This document shows, in pieces, positions 32,531 to 40,859 of a DNA stretch of 64,000 nt. The notes under the pieces are model-generated. The model was not told the origin of the DNA and ran no database searches. It worked only from the letters and a program-made list of their open reading frames with translations. Position numbers and translations under genes: made by a program. This DNA comes from Bacillota bacterium (GTDB lineage Bacteria; Bacillota; Clostridia; Saccharofermentanales; DTU023), in contig JAFAAL010000001.1 in assembly GCA_023426575.1 (NCBI GenBank), positions 1 through 64,000 of the forward strand, in the 5' to 3' direction. Each line of letters begins with the position of its first letter. Within the stretch, counting starts at the first letter, position 1.

Positions 32531-32607
32531 TGGTGGGTACTACTGGACTTGAACCAGTGACCCCCTGCATGTCAAGCAGGTACTCTAACCAGCTGAGCTA
32601 AGCACCC
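32531..32607 (-). tRNA. tRNA-Val (GAC)
   Basis: 77 nt with encoded CCA on the minus strand. The acceptor stem GGGTGCT pairs with AGTACCC (one G:U), the anticodon arm is CCTGC-TTGACAT-GCAGG with anticodon GAC, and the T arm holds GGTTCAAGTCC. It reads GTC/GTT codons and complements the CAC isoacceptor at 3916-3992. Confidence 0.95.
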
Positions 32608-32636
32608 ATCTGCCTCTGTGTCTCAGGCACTTATGA

Positions 32637-32664
32637 AGAATACCATAATATTTTGGCTTGTCAA
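32637..32664 (-). promoter_or_regulatory. Promoter of tRNA-Val(GAC)
   Basis: On the minus strand a consensus -35 TTGACA (32659-32664), a 16-nt spacer and -10 TATTCT (32637-32642). Transcription would start about 23 nt before the tRNA and just after the citF stop. Confidence 0.65.
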
Positions 32665-32680
32665 TAGCCGCGATAAGAAC

Positions 32681-34096
32681 TTATGCCTCAACTTGCCGAA
32701 TCTCCGAGAGCAGGCTCTCGTCCCGGTAGATGATGTCCGCGACCTTGCGCCCTGTCGCCCGCCTTAGCTCTGGCTTGCCACTGATGCTCTCGGCTCTGGC
32801 CTGGAGCTCGGCCAGGCTCAGGACGGGTAGCCTTGCCTCACGGAAGCGCTCGCCGAGGTCGACGCGGCGGGGATTGACAGCGAGGCCGTACTGTGTGACC
32901 AGACAGTCGATCGTCTCGCCAGGCGTCGAAACGCATTGGACCTGGTCGACAATCAGGGGCAGGCGGGCGCGAATCAGCGGCGCGATGATCATGGCCAACT
33001 TGGCTCCCGCTGCGGCATCGGAGTGCCCTCCTGAGCCGCCCATGATCTGGCCCTGTGAGTCCGTGTGGACATTGACATTGAAGTCGAGGTCTAGCTCCGT
33101 CGCCCCGAGGATGACGACGTCCAGCTGGTCGACCAGCGCCCCCCGCGGATTCGCAGCCGCATAGTGATAGGCTGAGACCTCGCGGTGTCGCGGATTCTTG
33201 CGAATCGACTCAACTGCCCCGAGGTCGAAGCACTGGACATCGTAGAGCGTCTCAAAACAGCCGTCCTCGAGCATGTCCACGAGGTAGGAGGTAATCCCGC
33301 CGAGGCCAAAGCTGCCCCGAATTTTGCGTTCGCGCATCAGGCGATGCAGATAGGTCGCGCTGGCAAGACTTGCGCCCCCCGCCCCCGTCTGAAAGGAGAA
33401 GCCGTCGATGAGGAGGCCTGAGGCATCAATGGCCTGAACTGCGAGATCGGCCATCAGGAGGCCAATGGGATCTCGGGTGACCTGGGTCGTGCCCGAGACG
33501 ATTCCCCGCGGATCTCCGATGGCATCCACCATGACGATGTGGTCGACGAGAGAGCCCGGGATTGTGAAATCGGCAAGTGGCTCAGTGACATAGTGATCGC
33601 TGACGGCGATGACCGTCTGCGCTGCCTCGGCATCGGCGACGGCATAGCCGAGAGCGCCACAGGCCGAGGGCCCATATTTACCGCTGAGATTTCCCATATA
33701 GTCGACCGTCGGCGCCGCAATAAAGGCGTAGTCGATCGGCGTCACGCCCGTCAAGATCGCCCGGGGCCTACCCCCGTGACTGCGAAATTGGACAGGCTTC
33801 GCCATGAGCCCGCGACTGATTTCACGACCCACGCGCTGTGACATATAGTTGCACTCAATCGCGCTGACGACCCCCTGTTCAATCCAGTCGATCAGTTCGG
33901 CATGGCAGTCAAAAATCGCCGAAGCGTTGATCGTCAGATCGCCCTTGCCCTGACGGGCGAGCTCGCGCAGGACGAGATTCAAGACATAGTCGCCGTTGCG
34001 CATGTGATGGTGAAATGAGAGGCGGGAGCCACTGGGGATATCGAGCTCGCGGAGGAGAGCTCCGAGATCTTGATGTAATTTTTCTTTCCGGGACAC
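32681..34096 (-). CDS. citF: Citrate lyase alpha subunit (citrate:acetyl-ACP transferase)
   Basis: 471 residues. CitF exchanges the acetyl group on the acyl carrier protein for citrate. The CoA-transferase-like fold is shown by SFHHHMRNGDYVLNLVL near the N-terminus, SHGGRPRAILTG, GFSFQTGAGGASLA and GQIMGGSGGHSDAAAGAKL. The length is a little shorter than that of enterobacterial homologues, at the N-terminus. It is the third gene of citD-citE-citF, starting 2 nt after citE. The maturation genes citC, citX and citG are not next to it. Confidence 0.95.
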   Translation of the reverse strand: MSRKEKLHQDLGALLRELDIPSGSRLSFHHHMRNGDYVLNLVLRELARQGKGDLTINASAIFDCHAELIDWIEQGVVSAIECNYMSQRVGREISRGLMAKPVQFRSHGGRPRAILTGVTPIDYAFIAAPTVDYMGNLSGKYGPSACGALGYAVADAEAAQTVIAVSDHYVTEPLADFTIPGSLVDHIVMVDAIGDPRGIVSGTTQVTRDPIGLLMADLAVQAIDASGLLIDGFSFQTGAGGASLASATYLHRLMRERKIRGSFGLGGITSYLVDMLEDGCFETLYDVQCFDLGAVESIRKNPRHREVSAYHYAAANPRGALVDQLDVVILGATELDLDFNVNVHTDSQGQIMGGSGGHSDAAAGAKLAMIIAPLIRARLPLIVDQVQCVSTPGETIDCLVTQYGLAVNPRRVDLGERFREARLPVLSLAELQARAESISGKPELRRATGRKVADIIYRDESLLSEIRQVEA

Positions 34097-34098
34097 GC

Positions 34099-35007
34099 TT
34101 ACACCTCTAAACTTTCTAAGAAGGTCTGGGCCTCAGTCGTCAGTAGACCCAGCTGCTCGGCGAGCTCAAGAGTCTGGCGGGCCCTCGTCTCAATCGGCTT
34201 ATCGATCATCTTGCCACGCAGCGCGACCGCCCCCTTGCCCTCCGCCTTGCCGATGGCGAGGACCTCGAGGACCTCAAGCGCATAGTCGATCTCTGTGGTC
34301 GACGGCGAGAAGACCTGGTGAATGCCCCGAAGATGATGGGGAGAGATCGCCGCCTTGGCGGTGAAGCCGAGGCCCTTGGCCAATTGGGCGTCGGCAATCA
34401 GTCCTGCCTCATCTTGAGCATCAGTAAAGGGTGTATCGATGGCCGCAAGCCCCGCCGACTTGGCCGCCAGAACAATCTGCGAGCGCGCGAGGAAGATCTC
34501 GTCACCCGCCTGCGTCCGCACGGCGCCAATATCGGCCGTATAGTCTTCGGCTCCGAGGAAGAGCGCAACATTGCGCTCTGAGGCACGGGCAATCGCAGGA
34601 GCATTTCCCACTCCCGCCGCCGTCTCGAGCAATGGGATCAGCCGGGTTCTGCCCAGAGGTATTCCCGACTCTTTTTCCAATGCGTCCAAAGCCCCACTGA
34701 GCGCCACGATCTGCTCTTCGAACTCGATCTTCGGGGGCATGATGGCGGCTGGGCGACAGGGGACAATCAGCTCCAGATCACGGCGCCAAAAGTCCGTCTT
34801 CAAATCATTGATGCGAATGACAATCTGGCGGGCACCGTAGTCGAGCGCCGTCAGCGCATGGTGGACGAGCTGCCGCGCCGCATCCTTTTCTGCAGGAGCC
34901 ACCGCATCCTCAAGATCGAGGATCAGGGCGTCAGCGGGGAGCACGGTACCATTGAGAAGCATCGCTGGACTGTTGCCAGGTAAAAACAAGAGCGATCTAA
35001 AGCGCAT
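34099..35007 (-). CDS. citE: Citrate lyase beta subunit (citryl-ACP lyase)
   Basis: 302 residues from ATG 35007; GAGGAG lies 8 nt upstream, better than an in-frame TTG at 35013. CitE cleaves citryl-ACP to oxaloacetate and acetyl-ACP. Family signatures: FRSLLFLPGNSPAML, ALILDLEDAVAPAEKDAAR, IVIRINDLKTDFWRRDLE, LIPLLETAAGVGNA (Glu ligand) and FLGAEDYTADIGAVRTQAG. It overlaps citD by 11 nt, so translation is coupled. Confidence 0.95.
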   Translation of the reverse strand: MRFRSLLFLPGNSPAMLLNGTVLPADALILDLEDAVAPAEKDAARQLVHHALTALDYGARQIVIRINDLKTDFWRRDLELIVPCRPAAIMPPKIEFEEQIVALSGALDALEKESGIPLGRTRLIPLLETAAGVGNAPAIARASERNVALFLGAEDYTADIGAVRTQAGDEIFLARSQIVLAAKSAGLAAIDTPFTDAQDEAGLIADAQLAKGLGFTAKAAISPHHLRGIHQVFSPSTTEIDYALEVLEVLAIGKAEGKGAVALRGKMIDKPIETRARQTLELAEQLGLLTTEAQTFLESLEV

Positions 35008-35266
35008 CGTCAAAGCTCCTCTCCAAGGCCGTGATCAGACGCGCCCTCAAGGTACAGTCCAGAGCCCCGTGGTCATGGACAATGACTTGACAGTCCGCGA
35101 CAGCGTAGGACTCTAAAACGTCGCGAATGCTCGCCTCCATGGCCTGACCATACTGGGCGGCAATGGGCGAATGGAGCTCTATTTGGCGCTCCTTGGCCGG
35201 TCGGAGTTCAATAAAGACGTCACTTGAGGCATGTGTTCCTGCCGTGACTGCGCGCTTGACCTGCAT
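34997..35266 (-). CDS. citD: Citrate lyase gamma subunit (acyl carrier protein)
   Basis: 89 residues from ATG 35266, preceded by GGGAGGT; the open frame further upstream does not match the family. The sequence begins MQVKRAVTAGTHASSDVFIE, where the Ser of SSD carries the phosphoribosyl-dephospho-CoA prosthetic group. DCQVIVHDHGALDCTLRARL in the second half is also typical. It is first in the citDEF operon. Its prosthetic group needs CitG and CitX, which must be encoded elsewhere. Confidence 0.93.
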   Translation of the reverse strand: MQVKRAVTAGTHASSDVFIELRPAKERQIELHSPIAAQYGQAMEASIRDVLESYAVADCQVIVHDHGALDCTLRARLITALERSFDDAL

Positions 35267-35300
35267 GCTGACCTCCCGATCAATAAATCTATGCCTCCCC

Positions 35301-35309
35301 AGTATAGCA
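35301..35309 (-). promoter_or_regulatory. Extended -10 promoter of citDEF
   Basis: On the minus strand TGCTATACT lies 34 nt before the citD start. It faces away from the metal-transporter promoter at 35343-35371, and the two -10 elements are about 60 bp apart. Confidence 0.5.
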
Positions 35310-35342
35310 AATTCAATGTGAAAAAATGGCAAAGCTCAAGTC

Positions 35343-35371
35343 TTGCTTTAGCCCATGAAAGTCGCTATACT
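35343..35371 (+). promoter_or_regulatory. Promoter of the Mn/Zn ABC transporter operon
   Basis: -35-like TTGCTT (35343-35348), a 17-nt spacer and -10 TATACT (35366-35371). The expected start at about 35378 directly abuts the inverted repeat at 35379-35398. Confidence 0.65.
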
Positions 35372-35378
35372 AAGCAAG

Positions 35379-35398
35379 TAGTTACCTATTGCTAACTA
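35379..35398. promoter_or_regulatory. Inverted repeat TAGTTA-N8-TAACTA, candidate metalloregulator operator
   Basis: Perfect 6-bp arms around an 8-bp spacer at the predicted transcription start of the metal transporter. Position suggests a repressor site for a DtxR/MntR/TroR- or Fur-type regulator. No regulator gene is in the window. Confidence 0.5.
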
Positions 35399-35436
35399 GG
35401 AGCTGCACCATTCTAATCTATATGAGGTATATAACA

Positions 35437-36441
35437 ATGAATCAAAAAGTCAGCAAGATTTTAGCCATTCTTCTCGCTACCCTCTTCTGCCTCGGTAGCC
35501 TTGTGGCCTGCGCCCCGCAAAAGGGCGGCCAGAGCTCCACGGCCGAAGCTGAGAAGAGCGCGACTGCAGACCGCTCAGAAGAAGCGAGTCCAAGCGACGA
35601 TGGCAGCAAGAAGATCGTTACCGTCACCACGTCCTTTCTCTACGATATGACGCGCGTCCTGGTCGGCGATCTCGTCAATCTCCAATTGATCATCCCCGCT
35701 GGCGAAGATCCACACCTGTATAAGCCCCTGCCCGAAGACAGCAAGAAGATCAAGTCCGCCGACCTCGTTCTCTATCACGGCCTCCACTTCGAGGGCAAGA
35801 TGGTCGACGCGCTCGAGCAATACGGCGTCTCCGTCAGCGAAAAATTTCCCGCTGACCGCATCGGCCAGATGGACGAAGACGGCAAGACCATCGTCGACCC
35901 CCACTTCTGGTTCGATCTCGAGCTCTACGCCCTGGCCTGTGATCGCGCTGCCGAGGCCCTGACAGAGCTCCTGCCAGAGCAAAAAGAGCTGATCGAGAAG
36001 AATCTCAGCGATTACAAGCAAGTGCTGAAAGAGACCGATCAGTGGATCCGCGACGAGCTCGCCAAGATCCCCGAAGACTCGCGCTACCTCATCACCCCCC
36101 ACGACGCCTTCAACTACTTCTCGAGATCATATGGAATCACCGTCCATGCACCGCAGGGCGTCAGCACCGACTCTGAGGTCTCGGGAGCAGATGTCGAAGA
36201 GACCATCAATCTCATCGTCGAACATAAGGTCAAAGCCATCTTCGCCGAATCGACCACTGATCCTGCGCGCATGGAGAAGCTCCGTGAGGACTGTCAGCGC
36301 AAGGGATTCGAGGTCAAGGTCGTCAGTGGTGATGGTCATGAACTCTTCTCCGACTCCCTGGCCGCCGAGGGGCAGCCTGGCGACAACTTTATCGACATGC
36401 TTAAGCACAATGTGAGCCTCATCGTCGAGAATCTTAAATAA
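35437..36441 (+). CDS. Mn/Zn ABC transporter substrate-binding lipoprotein (ZnuA/TroA/MntA type)
   Basis: 334 residues from ATG 35437 (GAGGT 8 nt upstream). A lipoprotein signal ends in LGSLVACAPQ, with Cys as lipid anchor. The cluster-A1 metal-binding protein family is shown by VTTSFLYDMTRVLVGDLVNL, the first His in AGEDPHLYKP, the second in IVDPHFWFDLELYAL, LITPHDAFNYFSRSYGI and the Glu/Asp region FAESTTDPARMEKL. There is no His-rich loop of the kind common in zinc-specific ZnuA, which leans toward manganese. That point is inference. It is the first gene of the transporter operon. Confidence 0.92.
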   Translation: MNQKVSKILAILLATLFCLGSLVACAPQKGGQSSTAEAEKSATADRSEEASPSDDGSKKIVTVTTSFLYDMTRVLVGDLVNLQLIIPAGEDPHLYKPLPEDSKKIKSADLVLYHGLHFEGKMVDALEQYGVSVSEKFPADRIGQMDEDGKTIVDPHFWFDLELYALACDRAAEALTELLPEQKELIEKNLSDYKQVLKETDQWIRDELAKIPEDSRYLITPHDAFNYFSRSYGITVHAPQGVSTDSEVSGADVEETINLIVEHKVKAIFAESTTDPARMEKLREDCQRKGFEVKVVSGDGHELFSDSLAAEGQPGDNFIDMLKHNVSLIVENLK

Positions 36442-36517
36442 GAAGCCTGTGACAGAGGATAATTTCAGTCAATTGAAGTAAGATAGTCAAGCAGAAGAAT
36501 AAAAGGAGGGACACTGC

Positions 36518-37270
36518 GTGTCCTTAGACAGAAGTAATCATTTGACGCAGGAAGGCGTGCCGGCCATCGAGGCCGAGCACGTCTCTCTGCGCTACGATCA
36601 GGACCTCGTCGTCGACGATGTCAGTTTTCAATTGGCGACGGGAACCCTCACCGCCCTCATCGGCCCCAACGGTGCTGGTAAGAGCACTCTCTTCAAGGGT
36701 TTACTGGGCCTCCACCCACTCACTCAGGGCCGCGTCCAATTTCATGGCCAGCCTCTGGACGAGGTCAGGCGTCAGATCGCCTATCTGCCCCAGAAGTCCG
36801 AGGTCAATTGGGACTTCCCCCTGACCGTCTTCGAACTGGCTCTCATGGGTCGCTACCCTCACCTCGGCTGGTTCAAGAGGCCGCACAAGCGCGACCGCGA
36901 ACTCGCCCTGGCCGCCCTGGAAAAGGTCGAGATGCAAGACTTTGCCAGGCGCCAGATTCAGGAGCTCTCCGGTGGACAGAAGCAGCGCGCCTTCCTCGCC
37001 CGAGCCCTCGCCCAGGCTGCGGACTACTACTTTCTCGACGAGGCCTTTCAGGGGATCGATGCCCGTTCTGCCGATATCCTCTGGAGCATTCTCGCGAGCT
37101 TGCGCGCTCAGGGCAAGACCATTCTCATCGTCCACCACGACCTCAAGACGATTGACGAGCGCTTCGACCATGTCGTCATGATCAAGCGTCACTTGCTCGC
37201 CGCTGGCTCACCTCGCGAGGTTCTGAGCCCAGAGAACCTCGAACGCGCCTACCCAGGAGTGAGAGCATGA
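36518..37270 (+). CDS. Mn/Zn ABC transporter ATP-binding protein
   Basis: 250 residues from GTG 36518, with AAAGGAGGG 7-8 nt upstream. It energises metal import. Walker A GPNGAGKSTLFKG, Q-loop YLPQKSEVNWDFPLT (the WDFP pattern of the metal-type ATPases), ABC signature ELSGGQKQRAFLARALAQ, Walker B YYFLDEAFQGID and the switch His in ILIVHHDLKT are all present. A 76-nt gap separates it from the lipoprotein gene; its stop overlaps the first permease start as ATGA. Confidence 0.95.
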   Translation: MSLDRSNHLTQEGVPAIEAEHVSLRYDQDLVVDDVSFQLATGTLTALIGPNGAGKSTLFKGLLGLHPLTQGRVQFHGQPLDEVRRQIAYLPQKSEVNWDFPLTVFELALMGRYPHLGWFKRPHKRDRELALAALEKVEMQDFARRQIQELSGGQKQRAFLARALAQAADYYFLDEAFQGIDARSADILWSILASLRAQGKTILIVHHDLKTIDERFDHVVMIKRHLLAAGSPREVLSPENLERAYPGVRA

Positions 37271-38148
37271 GCCTCCAAGACTGGCTGCGAACGCTCAGCG
37301 ACCTCAATTTCTGGATTCCTGCGCTGTGCTCGATGATCCTTGCGCTGGCCTCGGCCCTCGTCGGCTCAATTTCCGTTCTCCGTGGGCAGAGTCTCATCGG
37401 CGATGCCATCGGCCACGCCTCACTCCCTGGGGTCATGTTGGCCTTTATGCTCTTCTTGAACCGCGATCCCTGGCTGCTCATGCTCGGGGCCATGTGCTTT
37501 GGCTACATCGCCTACCAGACAATCGAATATCTTGCAGGGCCTCGCAAGGAGAACCTCGACCGCGCACTCGCAATCGTCCTCTCCTCCTTCTTCGGCCTCG
37601 GCATCTGTTTCAAGAGCGTCATTCAGAGCTTCCCGCGCTACCAGTCCGTGCCCAAGGGAGGTCTAGAGACTTACTTCTTTGGCCAGGCTGCCCTCGCCGC
37701 CAAGCAAGATCTCTACTTCATTCTCATCGTCGCTGGGCTGACCATCGCTCTCTTCTTGCTCTTTTACAAGGAGATTTCCCTCAGTATTTTTGATCTCCAC
37801 TTTGCCACGCTCTCAGGCTTCAGGCCTCAGCTCGTCGGCAATCTCAGCCTCATCCTCATCCTCGCCCTCATCGCCGCAGGCCTGCGAGTCGTCGGGGCCA
37901 TTCTCATCGCCTCTCTGCTCATCGCTCCGACGGTCTGTGCCAAGCAGTGGACGCGAACCTATAAGAGCCTCTTGCGACTTGCCGCCGTCATCTCTCTCGT
38001 CTCCGCATTCTTAGGCAATCTCTTGGGTCGCCTCGCATGGCCCAATGGGGCAGCCATCGTCTTTGTGCTCTCACTTTTGACGATTTTCTCTATTTTCTTC
38101 GGTAAAGAAAGCCGACTGTACAAGCGTCGGCAGAGTAGGAGGGCCTAG
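37267..38148 (+). CDS. Mn/Zn ABC transporter permease, first
   Basis: 293 residues, about eight hydrophobic helices. Typical of the ABC-3 (TroC/MntC) family: LVGSISVLRGQSLIGDAIGH, ASLPGVMLAF and GAILIASLLIAPTVCAKQW. It is followed directly, with no gap, by a second permease of the same length, as in troABCD and mntABCD operons. Confidence 0.93.
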   Translation: MSLQDWLRTLSDLNFWIPALCSMILALASALVGSISVLRGQSLIGDAIGHASLPGVMLAFMLFLNRDPWLLMLGAMCFGYIAYQTIEYLAGPRKENLDRALAIVLSSFFGLGICFKSVIQSFPRYQSVPKGGLETYFFGQAALAAKQDLYFILIVAGLTIALFLLFYKEISLSIFDLHFATLSGFRPQLVGNLSLILILALIAAGLRVVGAILIASLLIAPTVCAKQWTRTYKSLLRLAAVISLVSAFLGNLLGRLAWPNGAAIVFVLSLLTIFSIFFGKESRLYKRRQSRRA

Positions 38149-39030
38149 ATGTTTGCTCTTCTCATTCTCTTGACGGCCGCAACAGCCCTCTCTCTCCCAG
38201 GTCTCTTCCTCGTTCTGCGCAAGCTCGCCATGCTGGGGGACGCCCTCTCCCATACGGTGCTCCTCGGCATCGTCCTCGGCTACTTCATTGTGCCAGATCT
38301 CAACTCACCCATCCTGATTCTCGCTGCGAGCCTCTTTTCGGTGTTGACAGTCACGGTCATCGAGTTTCTCAATCAGAAGGGTGGCCTCGCAGGGGATGCC
38401 TCGATCGGTATTGTCTTCCCCTTCTTATTCTCGCTCGGCGTCATCTTGCTGAGTCGCTATCTTCGAAACGTCCACCTCGACCTCGACTGCGTCATCATGG
38501 GAGATCTGACCTTTGCCGACCTCGTGCGCACAGAGGTCCTGGGCTACTCAGTCCCCAGCAGCCTGATCAATCTCTTGCTCGTCCTGCTCCTCAACATTGT
38601 CTTCATCTCTCTCTTTTTTAAAGAGCTAAAGCTCTCTGCTTTTGACCCTCAGGCCGCCGAGATCGCCGGCTTCAAGAAGCAGTGGCTCAACCTCGGACTG
38701 AGCTTGATGGTCGCCATCTCGGCCGTCGTCTCCTTTGAGATTGTCGGGGCCATCTTGGTCATTGCCTTCTTGGTCATTCCCGCCTCTTTTGCCCTCCTCT
38801 TTACCCACAGCCTAGAGCAGTCACTCTGGCTCTCCCTCGGCTTCACCCTCGTCGTCGGCTCGATCTCCTTTGGACTTGCCTGGCACTTCAATCTCAATCC
38901 GGCGGGCTTCACCGCCGCTGTCATGGGCCTGGTCTATATCGCTGCCTTCGCCTTGCGGGATCTCAGACAGCGCCTAAAGCAGAGTCGAGCCCAGGAGAGC
39001 AGGATGAAGAAAGAGTCGCTAAAGTCTTAA
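38149..39030 (+). CDS. Mn/Zn ABC transporter permease, second
   Basis: 293 residues, ABC-3 family (TroD/MntD type): LPGLFLVLRKLAMLGDALSH, TVLLGIVLGY, AGDASIGIVFPFLFSLGVIL and VGAILVIAFLVIPASFALLF. It shares its topology with the first permease, so the two probably form a heterodimer in the membrane. The C-terminus is basic. It ends the metal operon; the capsule operon starts 78 nt later behind its own promoter. Confidence 0.93.
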   Translation: MFALLILLTAATALSLPGLFLVLRKLAMLGDALSHTVLLGIVLGYFIVPDLNSPILILAASLFSVLTVTVIEFLNQKGGLAGDASIGIVFPFLFSLGVILLSRYLRNVHLDLDCVIMGDLTFADLVRTEVLGYSVPSSLINLLLVLLLNIVFISLFFKELKLSAFDPQAAEIAGFKKQWLNLGLSLMVAISAVVSFEIVGAILVIAFLVIPASFALLFTHSLEQSLWLSLGFTLVVGSISFGLAWHFNLNPAGFTAAVMGLVYIAAFALRDLRQRLKQSRAQESRMKKESLKS

Positions 39031-39034
39031 GAGT

Positions 39035-39063
39035 TTGCAGAATAGCCTCATTTAGTGTTAAAT
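39035..39063 (+). promoter_or_regulatory. Putative promoter of the poly-gamma-glutamate operon
   Basis: -35-like TTGCAG (39035-39040), a 17-nt spacer and -10-like TTAAAT (39058-39063), about 45 nt before the pgsB start. Both hexamers are imperfect. Confidence 0.4.
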
Positions 39064-39108
39064 TAGCTCTTAGTTTTGAACTTATTTCCAAAAGGTGAGT
39101 TCACGAAT

Positions 39109-40407
39109 GTGAGGACGAGGGTGAGCTACTTGATCATGATTTCACCGATCATTCTGATTGCCGTGCTCGGCTTCTTGGAGAAGCGTCGCAGTCAGCATGA
39201 TCTCAATAAGATCCCTCTTAGGATTAATGTCAATGGCATCCGGGGCAAGTCGACAGTGACGCGCCTCTGCTTTGCCGTCTTGAGAGAAGCTGGCTACGAG
39301 GTCATCGGCAAGACGACGGGCTCGGCCACGCGGATGCTCTACTGGGATCAAGAGGCGGAGGAATGTATTGAGAGACAACCCTCTGGTCCCTCGATCAAGG
39401 AGCAGCTCAGAGTTGTCCACCGGGCCGCCAAGTATGGTGCCGAGGCCCTGGTCTGTGAGTGCATGGCCGTGCGTCCTGAATATCAAGAAGTCTTCCAGAA
39501 GGAGATGATTCAGGCACAGATGACCGTCATCGTCAACACCTTAAAGGACCACCTCGACGAGATGGGTCCGACGACGACTCAAATTGCCTGGGCCTTTGCC
39601 GCGGGCATTCCCGAAAACGGCAAACTCGTCGTACCCGAGGATGAATTTACTGACTACTATCGCGAGGAGGCCGCTAAACTCGGCACAGAAGTCTATACTT
39701 TTTCCGAGGATCGCATACCGCCCGAGCTCGAGGGCCTGATTGCCAAGGGGATCTTCCCCGCCAATTGTGCCGCCGCCCTTGCCGTGGCCAGAGCGCTCGA
39801 GATCCCCGAGTCGGTCGCGGTCGCAGGCATCCTCAAGGCGACCCCAGATCCTGGAGCCATGCGCATTCAGGAAGTTCTCCACAAGGACGGCTCCGGCTTC
39901 TTCGTCAATGCCTTTGCCGCCAATGAGCCCGCGTCGAGTCTCAAGATCTGGAATCTCATCCAGCATCTCAACCTGCCTCTCGAGAAACCTCTAATCCTCT
40001 TTAATGCCAGGGCGGACCGCATCGATCGGACCAAGCTCTTTGCCAAGGACTTCTTCCCTGAGATGCCCCGCGCGGACATCGTCGTCATCGGCGAGAGCGC
40101 GCGCAGTTTTATCCGCGAGGTCAAACGAGGCAAGTACCCCAATATCGACCGCATCTATGACCTGACCCAACACGCCCCCCGCGAGGTCGCTCAGGTCTTG
40201 CATTCTCTGGCCCCACGCCGTACTATCTTCGCGGTCGGCAATCTCCACGGAGCTGGCGAGGCCGTCATTGCCGAACTCATTGAGTCTGGCCACCTCACCG
40301 CCACGGACAAGGTGCGTCTCACGGACTGTCGCCTGCCTCTCAGCGATGAGGAGACGCCCGACAATCTGGCCCGAGCCGAAGCGATCTCGAGCGAGGAGAA
40401 TTTATGA
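39109..40407 (+). CDS. pgsB: Poly-gamma-glutamate synthase subunit PgsB/CapB
   Basis: 432 residues from GTG 39109, which follows AAAGGTGAG by 9 nt; TTG 39076 gives a longer form without a good site. One N-terminal membrane segment (MISPIILIAVLGFLEKRR) precedes the Mur-ligase-like ATPase. Family signatures are very close to Bacillus PgsB: INVNGIRGKSTVTRLCFAVL (P-loop GIRGKS), GKTTGSATRMLYWD, VCECMAVRPEYQ, LKDHLDEMGPTT and NAFAANEPASSLKIW. It activates and joins glutamate into gamma-linked polymer. Its stop overlaps pgsC as ATGA. Confidence 0.95.
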   Translation: MRTRVSYLIMISPIILIAVLGFLEKRRSQHDLNKIPLRINVNGIRGKSTVTRLCFAVLREAGYEVIGKTTGSATRMLYWDQEAEECIERQPSGPSIKEQLRVVHRAAKYGAEALVCECMAVRPEYQEVFQKEMIQAQMTVIVNTLKDHLDEMGPTTTQIAWAFAAGIPENGKLVVPEDEFTDYYREEAAKLGTEVYTFSEDRIPPELEGLIAKGIFPANCAAALAVARALEIPESVAVAGILKATPDPGAMRIQEVLHKDGSGFFVNAFAANEPASSLKIWNLIQHLNLPLEKPLILFNARADRIDRTKLFAKDFFPEMPRADIVVIGESARSFIREVKRGKYPNIDRIYDLTQHAPREVAQVLHSLAPRRTIFAVGNLHGAGEAVIAELIESGHLTATDKVRLTDCRLPLSDEETPDNLARAEAISSEENL

Positions 40408-40853
40408 ATTACGTCTATTTAAGTATTGTTCTCGGACTGGCGCTGAGCCTGATTCTCGATGACTTTTTGGGTATTACGCCAGGCGGCATGGTCGTCCCTG
40501 GCTATCTCGCCCTCATCTTCGACCAGTGGCCACGGCTGATCATGGTCTATGTCATCTCTCTCTTGACCTTCTTGATTGTGCAGAAGATTCTGCCACGCTT
40601 TTTCATTCTCTACGGCAAGCGTAAATTTGCCGCCTGTATCATGGTCGGCATGCTCCTCAAGATTCTCTTCCAAGTCGTCGTGCCCCTGGCCCTGCCAGAG
40701 ACCTCGCTCTTCCTCCAGGGTGGAACCGTCATCATCCCAGGTCTCCTCGCGGCCACCTATGCCAGACAGGGCATCCGCTATACCCTCCCCGCCTCCCTCC
40801 TCGCAGCCGGTCTCATCTTCGGGATCAACACGCTCGTCTTCTACATGATTTAA
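40404..40853 (+). CDS. pgsC: Poly-gamma-glutamate synthesis protein PgsC/CapC
   Basis: 149 residues, nearly all membrane helices. It contains LGLALSLILDDFLGITPGGM and VPGYLALIFDQW, characteristic of CapC. PgsC forms the membrane synthase with PgsB. It overlaps pgsB by 4 nt and is followed by the pgsA-like gene after 6 nt. Confidence 0.93.
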   Translation: MNYVYLSIVLGLALSLILDDFLGITPGGMVVPGYLALIFDQWPRLIMVYVISLLTFLIVQKILPRFFILYGKRKFAACIMVGMLLKILFQVVVPLALPETSLFLQGGTVIIPGLLAATYARQGIRYTLPASLLAAGLIFGINTLVFYMI

Positions 40854-40859
40854 TTGGCC

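Noticed and set aside
32442..32570. N-terminal extension of MgtE reading through the tRNA-Val region
   Set aside because: The extra residues are translation of the tRNA itself; the ATG at 32441 has a good ribosome binding site and gives the normal MgtE length.
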